From Formicarius rufipectus (taxonomy: Eukaryota > Chordata > Aves > Passeriformes > Formicariidae), in the NCBI GenBank assembly GCA_013399695.1, contig VXAU01001770.1:310001-374000 (forward strand): 64,000 nt of DNA. The letters run 5' to 3'. Of the stretch, positions 1 to 13,800 are shown piece by piece. The position numbers and the translations under genes were made by a program. The notes beneath the pieces were generated by a model, which was not told the DNA's origin, ran no database searches, and saw nothing but the letters and a program-made list of their open reading frames with translations. Position 1 is the stretch's first letter. Each line of letters starts with the position of its first letter.

Positions 1-1640
1 TTTTTGTGTGTGGAAACTTCAGTTTTTCTCCTGTGTGTTACCAAGACCTGAAATATCTTCTGTCTTAACTCCTACTTTATAACTACTGCATTGCTAGGAT
101 CCTCTGCCCTGTGTTGAACAGTCACTGGAATAAAGCTAGGAGTGGGGTTTAAGCTCGTGAAAGGAAAACCCTGAAAGCTGATCAGGCTCTTGTTCTTTTT
201 AAATGAGAACAGGAAGTCAGATCACAAAGCTAAGAGGGAAATTTAGAGAAAGGGGGAAGGGAAGAGCACGTTTGCATAGCACTGTCAGCCTAACTGTGGA
301 GGAGCTCAGGGATGGTCACTGCCTCTGCAGGGTCAGCCTTGTATTTTCCTGACTTTGAAACTATGGAGGCCTGGGATCAGCGTTGGGTTGTAAGTGACAC
401 CATGAACAGTTTTGTGGCTTTTCCAGCATTCAAATAAGGCAGAAGGGTAAGATTAAGGCTTGACATTCACTGGGATGAGGTAGGGTCCAGTCTGTCTTCA
501 TAAGGCATGCATATTTCCACCTTCATCCAGAAGTGCCAGTTTGGGGATGTTTGTGAGTTTACTTCTGCTAGCTGTATGTAATATGCACAGTGGACAACTT
601 TCTATGCCTTTTCTTCCCATCTGATTAATAAAGTCAACTGATTAATAAAGTCTTGCATAGTGTTTCAAGAAAAGTTGTATGAAAGCTTAAGACAGTATCT
701 TAAACATGCTGGAGCTGCTTGTTTAGGAATACTGTGGAGAGTCTGAAATAAACCCAAGGAATTCCTAAAAATTCAGGAGTCCCTGAAAAAAACCCAAATC
801 TTATTGAAACAGCAGTGGTTGTTGTTCTTTTGTGAACTGTACACTTACATTGAAGTCAGATTTTGCAGTGGTTCCTCTAAGTTGCAAGCTAAATTGTTTC
901 AGCATTTTTCATTAATATTGTGCCTGTTTATTACTTAGTACAGAATTATGAACTATGCAAGCAATGAACAGCTTTTAATATTATCTGTAAACATGTGCAT
1001 TCTTGAAATTAGATATCATATGATGAAAACACAAATCTAAAATTAGATATGTGCTTTATTTTGGTCTTTTTACATTTATTATTAAATATATTTATACACT
1101 TATATACTATTTTAAAATAACTTAATAGGAAATAATAGTGTAGAATAGATGCAAATCAATATATTTGTTTTAATTGTGAAATACACCACTATGAGGTTAC
1201 ACTGATACTGTGTTTACTTAATAGGCATTTTTCCAAATTAAATTAATAAAGCTAGCATTGTGTTTTCCAATATGTGTAATATTTGATTCTAGTTATTTTT
1301 TTCTCCTTTTCTTTTGGTGGGCATACAAATATGTGGTGGTAGGTTACTTCATGACAATAATGCTGTTGCTTGTGCTGAAATTTAAATGTAATTCCCCAAC
1401 AAGACTTCTGATAATCTTGACAGTTCATTCAGGGAGCTCTGTAACCATGCACTCTGCAATCCACATTTAGGATGAAAAATACAGAATAAATCACTTACTG
1501 AGCAGTCCCGTTGGTGTATGTATTAAGTGGGAGGGTTATGTCTTTCAGGAGCCCAGCTGGAATGAGTTAATTGTCCTTTTCTCCTTCAAATTTGCCACTC
1601 TTATCATCTTATATTTACTTCACTGATGTGCTTTCTTTAG
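1..1640 (+). other. RASGRP1: RASGRP1 intron 1 (3' part)
   Basis: AT-rich sequence upstream of the first visible exon. No CpG island, no promoter-like GC patch and no exon resembling the start of RASGRP1 is seen, so the first exon should lie beyond the left edge. A 17-bp direct duplication (core CTGATTAATAAAGTC) is at 621-654. Short open frames such as the one at 1258-1470 look like chance. Confidence 0.7.
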
Positions 1641-1810
1641 GCAACCTGCTCAAGCATGCAGCACTGCCCCTGAATCAGCACTGGAGCTAAAGCAGACCAG
1701 TCACTGTCCCAGCCTCTCAAATCACACTCAGGTCATGATGGTGCCACTGGGACATGTAGCCAAAGGAGCCACTTTGGAAGATCTTCTTGAAATCTGCATT
1801 CAGTCTTTTG
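1641..1810 (+). CDS. RASGRP1: RASGRP1 coding exon 2 (N-terminal linker, start of REM)
   Basis: Acceptor ctttctttag precedes 1641 and donor gtgagt follows 1810. The exon enters in phase with one base and leaves with one base (TTT G). Residues 1-31 are a poorly conserved linker, and residues 32 onward (MMVPLGHVAKGATLEDLL) match the start of the REM domain. The frame stays open upstream of the double Met at 1735-1740, as expected if translation starts in an earlier exon. An internal start at 1735 is possible and would remove only the linker. Confidence 0.92.
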
Positions 1811-4800
1811 GTGAGTATCTGGAGGGTTTTAGAATCATATTAATTTGTTTCTGTCCTGGATGTGTTTAGGTTGCTTAACAGTGAATTACATTGATTCACT
1901 GGTGGAGTAGAAAGGTGTTAACTGAGAAGTATCTATGCTGCAGGGGACTGTTATTTTTGTAGGATGGTGGATGTGTTTTTGCATATGTTTGTAATAAATG
2001 CTAAAGAGATTATTGTGATGCTTTTTGTTGGGGGAACAAGACAAATTCTAGTCATCTATACTTCTATGAATGTTTTTTGCTCTTCCTTCAAGTACCAATT
2101 TTGTAAACTTCAGCAAGTAATCATACTTTGCATATTACAGTAACATTCTCAAAATGTGTGTAAGCAATGTGTTCATATTAAACATTTTTAAATGAGGACT
2201 ATTTTTAAACTCTGTGAGATCACAATAGATTACTTTTTGCATTATCAGCATAGATTTAAAGTTGTTTCTCTACACAAGAAAAAGAATCCAAGCAGAAATC
2301 ATATCTGTATACCTTTTTGAGTCTATCAGTTTGCCTTTTTACAATAAGGATTGTAATATGGATAAGCATAATTGTTGCCTAAGCCCTAGTTTGCTTTTCC
2401 AACTTTTTCATTAGTACATGTATTTATATTTTATATTATTAAAATATATTACTACTAAAGGGGCTCAAAATGATTATGAATAATTTGCTCACAAGTAACA
2501 TATCCGTTTTTTAATGTTGTCTTTCAGTGCTATGGACTATTCCCAAAATATATGTAGCAAAGTCAGGTCTAAAAAAATTATCTATATAGTTAAATAGTAA
2601 CACATTGTGCTGATCTAGTGGTACAGTACATAAATATTGTGTAAACAATGACTAATCTTTCACATTTGTTGGAAATGCTTTTTTTTTTTAACTTTAAAAC
2701 CTTCTAATCAGCATGTGCAGAGTAACGCATGTCTGAGAAAAGCTGATGAAATGTGTAATTGTCAGTAATGTCTTGCTTCTTTTTGGCTTCTTTTCTCCAT
2801 TTAATTGTTCTGATGACATATTCACTGAACTGCTGTAAAGCCCTAATTCCTCAGAAAGTGTTGATTCATATTTTTGAAAGTTTTGTTTCACTTTGAGTGG
2901 GATAAGACATCTAAAACACAACACCTTCAGACAGTTTTAATATTGTGGCTACTTGGCCAATATTAGTGTTGCCACATTTTTATGAATAAAAGGTAATATA
3001 AACATAACATTATAAAACTCTAATAAAATTATTAGGGTTATTAATTTAAAGTAGTGTAGGTCAAACCCTGAATGGGATTATTGTTGGCTAATACTCTGCA
3101 TAACAACATGCATGCTCATATGTTCTCAGATTCCTGGGCGTCCATGCATTAAAATGACTAAGGTAACCAAGAAAAACAAGGGTACCTGTTGAGTTCAGCT
3201 GTATATGCATGTGAATCTTTCTGAAAGGTTTCGTGCTTCAGTTAGAAAATTTACTATACTCCAGTAGATAGGGTATTCTTAAACATTTTCAAGTGGTACA
3301 TAGGTGTAGCAAAGTGAACTATAGGGCATCTGCAAACATTATTTTAAATAAGAACTGCTGGAGTTAGGTTGTGTGCTGCAGAAGTTTAGAGTCTTCATTG
3401 ATCAACCATATATTTATACATCTTTCATGACATTATGCATATTCTTACACTCAGTTGGAATTTCCTGTTATGGTATTTAAATAAAAATGCAATTGTTACT
3501 AATGTAAATAATGTACATAATGAAGTTCAGTACAGAAGACTCCCGTGGCTGCCAGCAAAAACACAGTGCAAAATTAATTCACATTACTGGGCCAATAAAG
3601 GAGAGGTGAAAAAAACTTTAATCTGGGATTTTGAAGAGGAGTGGGGGTAGGGAGAAATATGGTGGAGGAAAGCATAGTTACAGAATGATTGCAAGCAATC
3701 TGAATGATTGAGGAAGTTTCTTTCCATCTGTAGTACTGAAGTAAATCTTCTACCCTGTATGCTAACATTCTTTTCAGACTGAGGTTATATCTTCAGTCTT
3801 GAATATGCTGACCACTAATATTTTGTATATTACTCTCTAAATTCATTATTGTGATCTGAGCAAGTTTTATTTAAGTGTTAAAAATACAGAAACCCCAAGG
3901 ACATTGTATATTTTCAGTTTGTTTTCTGGAAAAAGGCCTTGATTTATTAGCTGTCTAATGTTAAGGAGAACAAGAGGCAGTAGAGATGGTGATATGTCAC
4001 ATTTCACAAGATACACTGCTTTATGTTAATATTTTACTGCACCTGCTAATATTATGTGTACAAATACAATTCCTATATAATGCTTGCAACTTATTTTATG
4101 TTTCTGTACTCAATTATGTAAGTCTGGGAAAAGCCAATAATGTGTAACAGAGGCTGCTGTCAAGAATGTTGTTTAAGGAAATTAGCAGCCTTTTTCAGGG
4201 GCTATCACAAGAAGGTCTAACCAAGAAGGTATTAAGAATTAATACACACAGCTGTGAAGAAGGCAAGTATAAGTAATGCATTTTATAGCATGGATAAGGA
4301 GAAGAGAAAGGGGGATATGCTTGGCTGAAGTTAATAGTGAGAAAACTAAGGTTTGCTGCAGAGTTGTAAATGGATTCTGAGATGTTTTATAGAAAGACAA
4401 GTTTTGTCCAGAGAACTAAGTTAATCCAAAACCCATACTAAGGAGGTAAGGAATAATGATTGGATCTTGCAGGTAATATCTGTAAAAGTGTCTGGGTAGG
4501 ACATGACACTGAAACATGGGCAGAATACTGTAATTCCAGTGGTGGTGTTGTATCCACTAATTCCAAAAATAAAGAGTTAGGAGACCTTTGTTTTGGGTGT
4601 GGATTTTGTTGGTTTTGGTTTTGTTTTGTTTGTTTGTGGTTTTTTATTGTCTTGTTCTTTCGTTATTTTTGTTTAGGTAAGATCAAAACCTCAGTCAGTG
4701 CAGTTAACTTAAATACCTTCTTTGCAATGATTAGTGTGTGCTCTGCTCTTTCACCTCTCATATTTGATCATATTTAGCTTGAATGGATAAATGACAGGCA

Positions 4801-7800
4801 TGTGCTTTAGAGACAGAAACAGTGAGGATCATATGAAGTAGTCTGAAGTCATGTAGAGGATTGCTGCATCTGTGAGGTCAGCATTAGGCCATTGTTTATT
4901 TAACAGCATGATGAGAAGGTGATGCTAAAAGCAGATGTTTCTTCAAGTCCCATGCAAATTTGAATCAGGATAAGTAAGATGAATCGTACTGCAAATGGAT
5001 TGCCAAAAGTAAAGGCAATAAAAAAGCAAGGATGTGAGGGAAAGAGTTCAAGTTAAAAATAGCATGCTGAAAGATTGAAGGCAGGAAGAGTCTAAGAAAG
5101 GAATATAGGTTCTGAGATTAGGAGAAGATCTGTAGAGACTTGAAACCACTCTCATCAGTTTTAAGATAAGAGATTTAGTTATATAGGACAGTGATTCAAA
5201 ACATGTTCTACAGGACTTGGAAGATCTCTCAACATTTTAAGTAGCTACAGGATGGTGTTACTGCTGTGATCTGGTTGACAAGAAGAATTGTAGAGCACAA
5301 GTAAATGCATCACATGTGACTGCTTTAGAAAAGAAGGGGAAGGAAAGAGAAAGCAAAGAAGAGAGGAGAGTGCATAGAGAGAAAGAGCAGGAGGTAGGGT
5401 AAAATGGTCAAAAAGACTAGAAAATACAGCAGCTGCAGAAAGGTTAGATTCAGTGCAACCTTTGTATCAGAGATGTTAATTCTGAACAGAAAAATCATAA
5501 AGAAATAATTTAATGTAGTGTTCAACTGGCAATAAGATGGCTGAAATTGTGAGCTCAGGAAAACAAAGAAGTAGTTAATAGATTTTTACCAGGAATATCA
5601 CAGCTTCAGGAGGGAGATAATTTATTGTGGAGGGCATCTTCCTTAGTGACTGATTTTGGAGTGGAATTGTAAGTAGAACACTGACTTTGGCCCCTTGCAA
5701 TCATGTTTTTCCATTATGTAGTGTATAAAATGTGTGGAAAAGAATGTACTTCTGACTGGCAGACGGTTCTCTGAAAGTCCATGTGGCTTTGTCTCCTTTT
5801 TGTTGCTAGTTATGAAGACACTTATTCTATCAACTTTGTTGATGAAACCAAGAGAGTGAGGTCTAGTTTGTTAGTCCGCGGCCATAATAACTACTTAATG
5901 CTGCTAGTTCAGTAGAACACAGGAAGCATATGGTTAGTAACACAGCCCTACTTTTAGCCAGTTTTTTGAGTCATCTTTCTGAGATTGCATAAATACATAA
6001 GTTATGTTTGGTCCATGAAGTGTTACAGATCAGAGAGGAAAAATGTATCAGTGGCGTTCATTTCACTGGATGCCTTAATTTGTTAACTGCCTACCTGCTT
6101 ACTGTTCCTGACATTTGTCACCTCTGTGTATCCTCGTGCTACTGTGAGTTTGAAGGTCTGACTTTGTGTTACCAAGTCATTTTCTAACCTAGAAGATTTT
6201 TTGCTTTTCTTTTTGTTACTTCACTCTATGTTTGTGCACAGAAAGAGGGCCCTGTTCCTTTCCTTTGACTGTGTCTTTTTTAATCTTATAAATGTACCTT
6301 TTTTAATCTTGAATAACGTTTGAGTGCTTTTTTTTTTTTTTTAAACAAACACACGTTTCAAAGAGTCAATGAGCTATTTTAACATGAGTTCAAGCTTATA
6401 GACCATGTGGGGTCAGAGGACCTTCTCCTAACCCATGCCAAATGTTGGTATAAATTGCCTTTGCAAGTGTTTGAAAACTCCCTTGCAATCAGGACAAAAT
6501 GTATCTTCAAGGTAGTGTCAATTCGATATCTTCCTCTTTTCTCTAAAGTCCTAAAATGTTACTTAGAATTACCTAAGAACCAATTCTGAGTACACTTGAA
6601 AGTCCTAATTTATTCAAACAGTTGTGTCTTCCTAAAAAAAATTGACAATATGAAAGGTGAATATTTCCTAAGATTTCAAAATTTTAATGTTATGAAGGTA
6701 TTTCTGTCCTTACCCTTTAAGTGCAAGATCTTACTCTTTGCCCTCTTTACTGTAGCACATGGAAGACCATCCTGCAATTCAGGCACTTCAGTTAAAAAGA
6801 AATCAAGACACATTTTCTTTAAATGCATGCCGCTTTAAATGCTTTTAAGTGCAGTGTCCCTGTGTTTGGTTTCTTAAGAGAGATATAAGTAAAGGGCTCT
6901 AGGAAAGCAACCAAAATATTTCCAAGAGCATGTAGCATAATTGTGTATGAAATCTCATCCATGATAAACTGTTTGCAGTGGGGCTAGCTGTTTATACTGA
7001 TACATCAATTTTCAAAAAGAAAAAAGCATTTAAACTCATGGCTGGGATAAAGGAAGTTGAAAATCATAACTTCAAAGATTAGCAGTGTTCTTGATATAAT
7101 TTATGTGAATCTAATGCAATTCACAACTTCTAATAATAACAGTAGTCATGGACAGCTAGGTCTAAGAGTAGGTTATAAGCTGTTCTGCAGTTTTTAATCA
7201 GTACTAAACTAGTTGTTGCCTCAATGTGTGATAGTGAGATGTTTGTAAACAAACTTTAGAAACACTGGAAACTACATCCAGACTAATCTGGATGAAAGAT
7301 ATCACAGATTTGTTTTGATAGAAATCAGAAATCTGACAATGCTGCTGGTTTCCTCTTAGGTGCCAGCTGCCTAAAACTGTAAAAGTTAATCATAGTTAAC
7401 ATTTTCTAGAATGAAAAATAACTGTATTAGTAGTTGTGTCTAGCTATGTGAACTGATAATATTTTTATATCGCTCATATCAATATAAAGCAAAAACATCT
7501 TGAGTCTTAGGAATTCTTTGAGACCCAACCACATATTGCATCCATCTTATAAATAATAAAACAGGCAAGTTAGAGTTCACCCTTTAGTGCTGTAGCCATT
7601 TTCTCTTCTAAAATACAGAAAAATGGAATACTTTATCCAGTTATTCCCTTTTCAATTTTCTAGAAAAGCCTATTCTACTCTTAGTATAAATACATTCTTC
7701 CAGCCTAGTTAAAACAGACAATAACAGTCACAGTTCAAGTACCCAGTTTATACTTTTTGTCAAATTGACCATATACCAAATTCTAAAAGAGAATTCTGAT

Positions 7801-10800
7801 TAAAAGGCAGTAAAGTCTTTCAAGGCATTTATGCACACTCACTATGGTAATTTACTTTTTTTCTGTTAGATTTGCCCTAACAGTTGTTTATTTTTGTCTC
7901 ATGCTGCACAAACTTGCAGGGTTCTCCTCCTTGCCCTTGAAGCCTGGGCTGAATGTTGAGGTCTCCAATCCTCCCCGGAAGTAGTTAAAGTTTATTCATG
8001 ATACTGTTCTGTATTAAAATGCTGTTGATGATTGTGTGTTAAGTCATTTGGTCAAGTACAGTGCAGAAACTTCAGTATTGCTTAGCAACAGAAACTATGT
8101 TAATGATCAATTAATGACATTGTGGGAACAGAAGAGTCATTACTGCTTTGTTGATTGCATGACATGGTGGGAAGAGAACAGTAGTTACTGCTCTGGAGAA
8201 TACTAAGTGCTGTTTAGCTAACTATTAAAGCTAACTGTGATTGTACAAAAAGAAAACTGATTTATTTTTTAACCTGATGTCTGTGAAAAAATTTCCCAAA
8301 GAAAAGTAACTTTAGATATCTTTATATATACTATGAAGTTCTATTTATCTAATTTGGCTTTTTTTTTTTTAAATATAATTTTCTAAAGCCAAGAAACATA
8401 GTATAACAAATTGAAGAAAACTTAGACATATTGCCTCATAAAGCAGTCTCCTATTTGCTTATATGCACCACAGTGACATGACTGAAAATTCTATCTTCTT
8501 ACCTCTAAATATATCTGCAGGAAAAATCCACACAACTTTTATTTAGCAATGCAAAAAAGCTTAGACAATAATAGAAAATAATTCTCTTGTGATTCATTCT
8601 CCCTCAGCAATACAGTGATCTGACAGTGCAACCTGGTGACTAGATGTTTAGGTATGTTTTAAGTTTGAAGTTAAGCTGGGGGGTTTTTTGGTCCATGGTG
8701 AACAGGAGATGTTTCAGTCTAAGGATGAACTTAAAGTGGTTTAGCTCTGGCCATGAACTAAGCACCACATAGCTGCTAACTTACCAGCACTAGTGGGACA
8801 GGGTAGAGAACCTTAAGGGTAAAACTGAGGAAACTCATGAGTTAAGGTAAAGACAATTTAGTAAGTTAAAAAAAAACCCAATAAAACTGATGGAAAAACA
8901 AACAATATAAAAACCCAACCAAACAAAAACAAAAACAAACAAACCCCCCCCCCCCACAAAACCCACCCAGAAAAACATGCAATGTGAAATAGTCTAATTG
9001 CTTATCACCAGCCAACTGATGCCCAGACAGTTCCCAAGCAACAGCAGCCCTGGTAAACTTGAACCCTGTTTTTATGTGCTGTGGTATGGAATATCCTTTG
9101 GTCAGTTGGGATCACCTGTCCTGGCTGTGTCCCCTTCCAGCTTTTTGCCCACCCCCAGCCTCCTTGCCAGGGAGAAGGGCGGAGTGAGAAGTCCTGTGCC
9201 AGCTGCCAGCTTAGAAGCTAGTTTGCCAAAGTCTGTAAGCACCTGTTCTAGAAATATATCTAGAAGTTGGAGCAAAGACTAGGAAGCTTAGGTATGTAAA
9301 TGAGGGCAATCTGAAACAGTAAGTGAAAAATATTAGAGCAGAAGTAGGGTTGGAGCATGCAACAGTAATGAAAATCAAGGTAAGGAACTGGGACCCAAGT
9401 CATCTGCAACATTTTTAAGTCCTTGAGTGGTAAGCAGCTTGATGTCCACTAGTCTGTTACACTTTGAACTTCTGATCGGGACAGACTTTGTGCATCCTTG
9501 GATCTGATGATTGGCTGCCCCAGGATCAATCGAGTTTCTGATTCTGTTCTGGGAGTCTGTTTTGTCTTATTGATCAGTGCTTATTACAGCACAGCTGTGT
9601 TGCCAAGCATTACACTTGAATTATTCAAGAGTTGCTTACAGTTCAAAAGTTGCACATTGCTCCAGTATCACCATTTAAAGCTTTGGAAAAACTCTTGAAT
9701 GCTCAAATTATGTTTTTTTAGGCTTTGGAGAAAAAGACTGTTTGATTAAAAAAGTTTGCATCTGAATTTGCTAAAATCAGTATTTTAAACATGCTATAGA
9801 ATGGTGTGTGGTGTGTGTCCATGTGTGCAAAACTTTTATCTTCTGTATAGCTCATCAATTTCCAAGGCTAATGGAATGCTTTCCACCCACATTGCATTTG
9901 GTTTCTCTCAAAGTACATTTTAATTTCTGAAAATCATCCCATTTCCCCTTGACAAGAGCTTTTATCTCCTTGTTTTCATTTCAAAGAATTACCCATCTAG
10001 AGCTCTTACTGCAAGATAGAACATTCCAGAAATTGTTTCTGAGAGAGAGGGTGATGGCTTTCCCTTGAGATTTTTCTCCCTTAATGTTCCCTACCCTTGC
10101 ATAGAACTGCCTTATGCTTTTTGGATGCTTATTATCCTTGTTTGTGTCTTGGATATATCTGCATTGTTTATGAGTATTTGGAGGAACTGCACTGGGTTCC
10201 CCCTTCCCTTTTGGGGATTTTGAAGGCAGTAGACTTGAAGAAACACCCAGTTCATGGTGGTTTTGTGTTTTGTTTTTTTGGGTTTTTTTTTCCCCAACTT
10301 CTATGTTTACTTGACTTGTTTAGAGTTCTTTTGGTGCAGAATTGATCATAAAGTAGCACAATTTTTTTTCCTCTCTGGAAAATACTGATTTGTCCTCAGT
10401 TTTGTTTTGGATTTTTTTCTTTGTAAGACCAATTACTTGCGTAAATAAATAGACGTGTAAGTCAATAGTTGGCAAGCATGTGTGGACAATAAGCCAATTA
10501 AAAAAAAAAAAAAACCACAAACCAAACGAAAACTTCAGTGCAGTTAGTTCCCTGAGTATTTTGGTGCTGTCTGCTAAACATCATGTCACTCCTGTTGCCT
10601 GAGGGGGAGTACCATCATCATTGCAGAATTAAATGTAAGCTGAAGAGCTCAAGGCTTCACCTGCTCTCTGCTGCAGCTAAAATTAAAACAAGTGTTCCTT
10701 TACCCAATTACTGTGTCATTTTTGTAAGGGCATTCTAATTAAGTTATATTATTTTTGAAAGTTGTTAAGCACTTAAGATAATGATCTGAAATAAGGAAAA

Positions 10801-13800
10801 ATTCACTAAGGACAAGTACAAAGTTTGGCATTTAAAGTAATCAGTTTTAAAACAGTGTGGTAGAATCTTTCATATATAATGTTTCTAAAGAAGGGATCTC
10901 AATGTGAACTTGGGCTTTAAAACTGAAAATGGTTTAATGGTATTGGATTACTGCAGAAACTCTAAGGCAATAAATGCATCCATACAGAGATGTGTGTACT
11001 TCTTTTTGTATTTTCTATGAATACATTATACATGTACATTTAGTTATATTAAAATGTCTGTGTATGTAAAAGTATTGTGTACAGGATATTAAAAATAATA
11101 TTCTAACTCTGGTGCTAAGAATTCCTCTAAAGTGCTATATTCAGGTTTGCTTCATAAATGTGCAAGTTACAAATGGTTCAGAAAACAGCATCAAAGTTGA
11201 TGATGAGAGCTAGAAAATCTGGCCTCGGGGGTGGGGAAAAAACAAATTTGGTATTTCTTAGTTCAGAAAGAGATGAGGGAAGAGATCCTTAAATAGAGAA
11301 AATAGATGGATAAGGAAAAGGGAGTTTTTATTCTGTCTTCTGGAGTCCAGTCATAATAGACTTAAGCTGCCCAGGTTGCCTGAAAGATTTGATTAGATGA
11401 AAATGAACATTCTTAAATGATGGAGATGCTCAAGTGCTGGAATAAGTCACCTACAGAGGCTGGAAAGTCCTCATCACTGTAGAATTTTAGCAACAAATTA
11501 AACTGGTTTTGAAGCATACTGATTTCAAGAAACCTGATTCTGTATTAGAGCTGTGGAATAGAGTATCTTAGCTCTTATCCCTGATTTCGACCATCAACTG
11601 AGTTTTCATCTATCATTAAAACATTAGTTTAGTTAGTTGGATCTGCTTGCTGACCCTCAGTGATGGTGTCATAACTGATGAGCAGAATGGTGGCTTCTTA
11701 TGAACCCGATTCTGAACAAATGTGATCAATATGATGAAGTCAGTTAAGTGACCTCCTCTGTTACAGGGTATCAAATTCCAATGTAATAATGATAAGCCTG
11801 TGTTTATAAGACTACTGTGTGTTGCAAAAGTTTTAAGCTAAAGGGGAACAGAGTGTTTCCTGTTTGTAAAGGGAATTTCCAGGCAGTATCCACTAAATAC
11901 TCATTAAATATTAAGATAGTTTTAAGCTTATCTTCTAGTACTTCACCTTGCATGTGGGGCAGAGGCATTGACTTACAGTTCTTTCAGTTCAATCACTAAG
12001 CCTTACCATGTACTCCCACAAGTATTGCATATTTCATACATATTTGTGTGTTTCATCAAGGTCTTCCAGACCTCAAGACCTTAAGAACATCAGTTCCCTC
12101 AGTTTCCAGATCACATGTTGATTTAATAATCTTTGGAGCATTTACAGCACTATCCCCACACCATCTTCTTTAAGCTACCAGAAAAAAAAATTGCAGGAAT
12201 CTGGAAGAATTCTATGTAGCACATTAGTATAGCAACCTACGACTTTCAACTTTAATAACATCTGGCAATTGCTTGATGCTTTCTCGCATTGCATTGTTTT
12301 TGGTGCTACTTTTTGATACTCACTTGAAGACTTGAGGGAGTTTACAAGAAGTTATTCATGTTCTTAATAGCTTAGTCACTGATCACATGATGTCAGTACT
12401 CTGTGATTCATTTCTGATTAATTTCAAATTGTACACCAGGTGATACAATTGGAACCTGCTAATGAAATAAAGACAGTTTTTATAACATAAAGACCTCTTG
12501 GACCTAGAAAAGCTAACTTTTCTTTCTTGCAAAATTCTGTTAAGATATCATTGCATTCATGAGTGGGAGGGAAGGTCGCAGTCCAATGATCTTGGCTCTT
12601 GAAAATACTCCTTCTATTAAGTATGTTTACCACAGATTGTGGACATCAGGGCTTGTTACTTGCTGACTTTTGAGTAATTTGTTTCTCAAAAGCGTTCAAG
12701 GAACAAGTGATACTTCAGTTATTTGTAAATCATGGATTACAAGGGGTCTCTAATTGGATCATGCAAGTGTGGCTGATGGGCCAAGATTAGAATGTTCTTA
12801 TCCTTGTGTGTTCTGAGTCTCAAAAAAGAAATGGAACTTTTGTAATTGTAGTTTTAGTGACTCTGTGTTACTATGTAGATAATAAAATATCATTAAATGT
12901 CTTCGTGCTTTCACCCAGGGAGTTAAATGTTGGAGAAGTATATTCAACTCCTACTTTCTTGTTTGTTTCAGAGAATATTTATTAAAAATCTTAGTACAGT
13001 AAGGGAATTTACAGGAGGAAAAACGTGCAACCAGTTGGTTATTTGTATTTTGCTACAGTGAAACAAGGCTCAAGCTTGTGCAGTATTTTGCAGCTTTCTC
13101 TAAGGTAAATTGACTAACTGAAACACACCCATTCCACTTTATTTAGTATTCACTCTGTGGTTTTGCTCGCAGGCTGTGTGGTTAGAAACAGATATACAAA
13201 CGGAAATGAAAATGAGTTGCAAAGTTTTAGAACTGCTGGAGGTTCAAGAGAACGCTGCAGAGGCAGTCAGAGGCACTCTTGCAACACAGTCAGGAAAGCC
13301 CTCTTATTGGCTGCACCATTTGCACAAAGATGCTTTACCATACATTTTGTTACTTCCTTACAATCAGCTATGTTTAGCAGGTCAGCTCTCCAAAAAGAAG
13401 TGACCTTGTGGTCAGCAACGTGAATGATCCAATGACAGCTCTGAAACTGAAACGGAGCCGGAGTGCCTTTTCACTGAAGACCCATTAGGGCTTTTGAATT
13501 ATGAATTTGTTACATGCAAATGAAAGAGGGATCAGACCCAACATTTTTATTTTTTAGTAGCACTTGCTTTATCATGGTGTCTGTAGTTGAAAAGTGATTC
13601 ATTTTAAAATTAGGCAGGAAGATGACATTAAATATTTGATACTGTGCATGTTTGTAAAATTATTTGCTGCTACAGTTCCACACAGGCTGTTCAGTGTCGA
13701 GCTGTACTCGTAATCTTTAGTTTTCTGGTTTTGTGTGTTTGTTTTTTTTTGTTTTTTTTTTTTTTTTTGTTTAATTTTTTTTTTCCTGCAGAGTGTTTAT

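Noticed and set aside
8998..9282. 94-codon plus-strand open frame with a Pro/Ser-rich product
   Set aside because: It overlaps the diverged minus-strand LTR and reflects LTR sequence, not a gene.
13728..13800. T-rich tract ending in tgcag as a strong splice acceptor for an extra exon
   Set aside because: The sequence after it (open to 13901) has no similarity to RASGRP1, and no suitable donor with a matching phase was seen.
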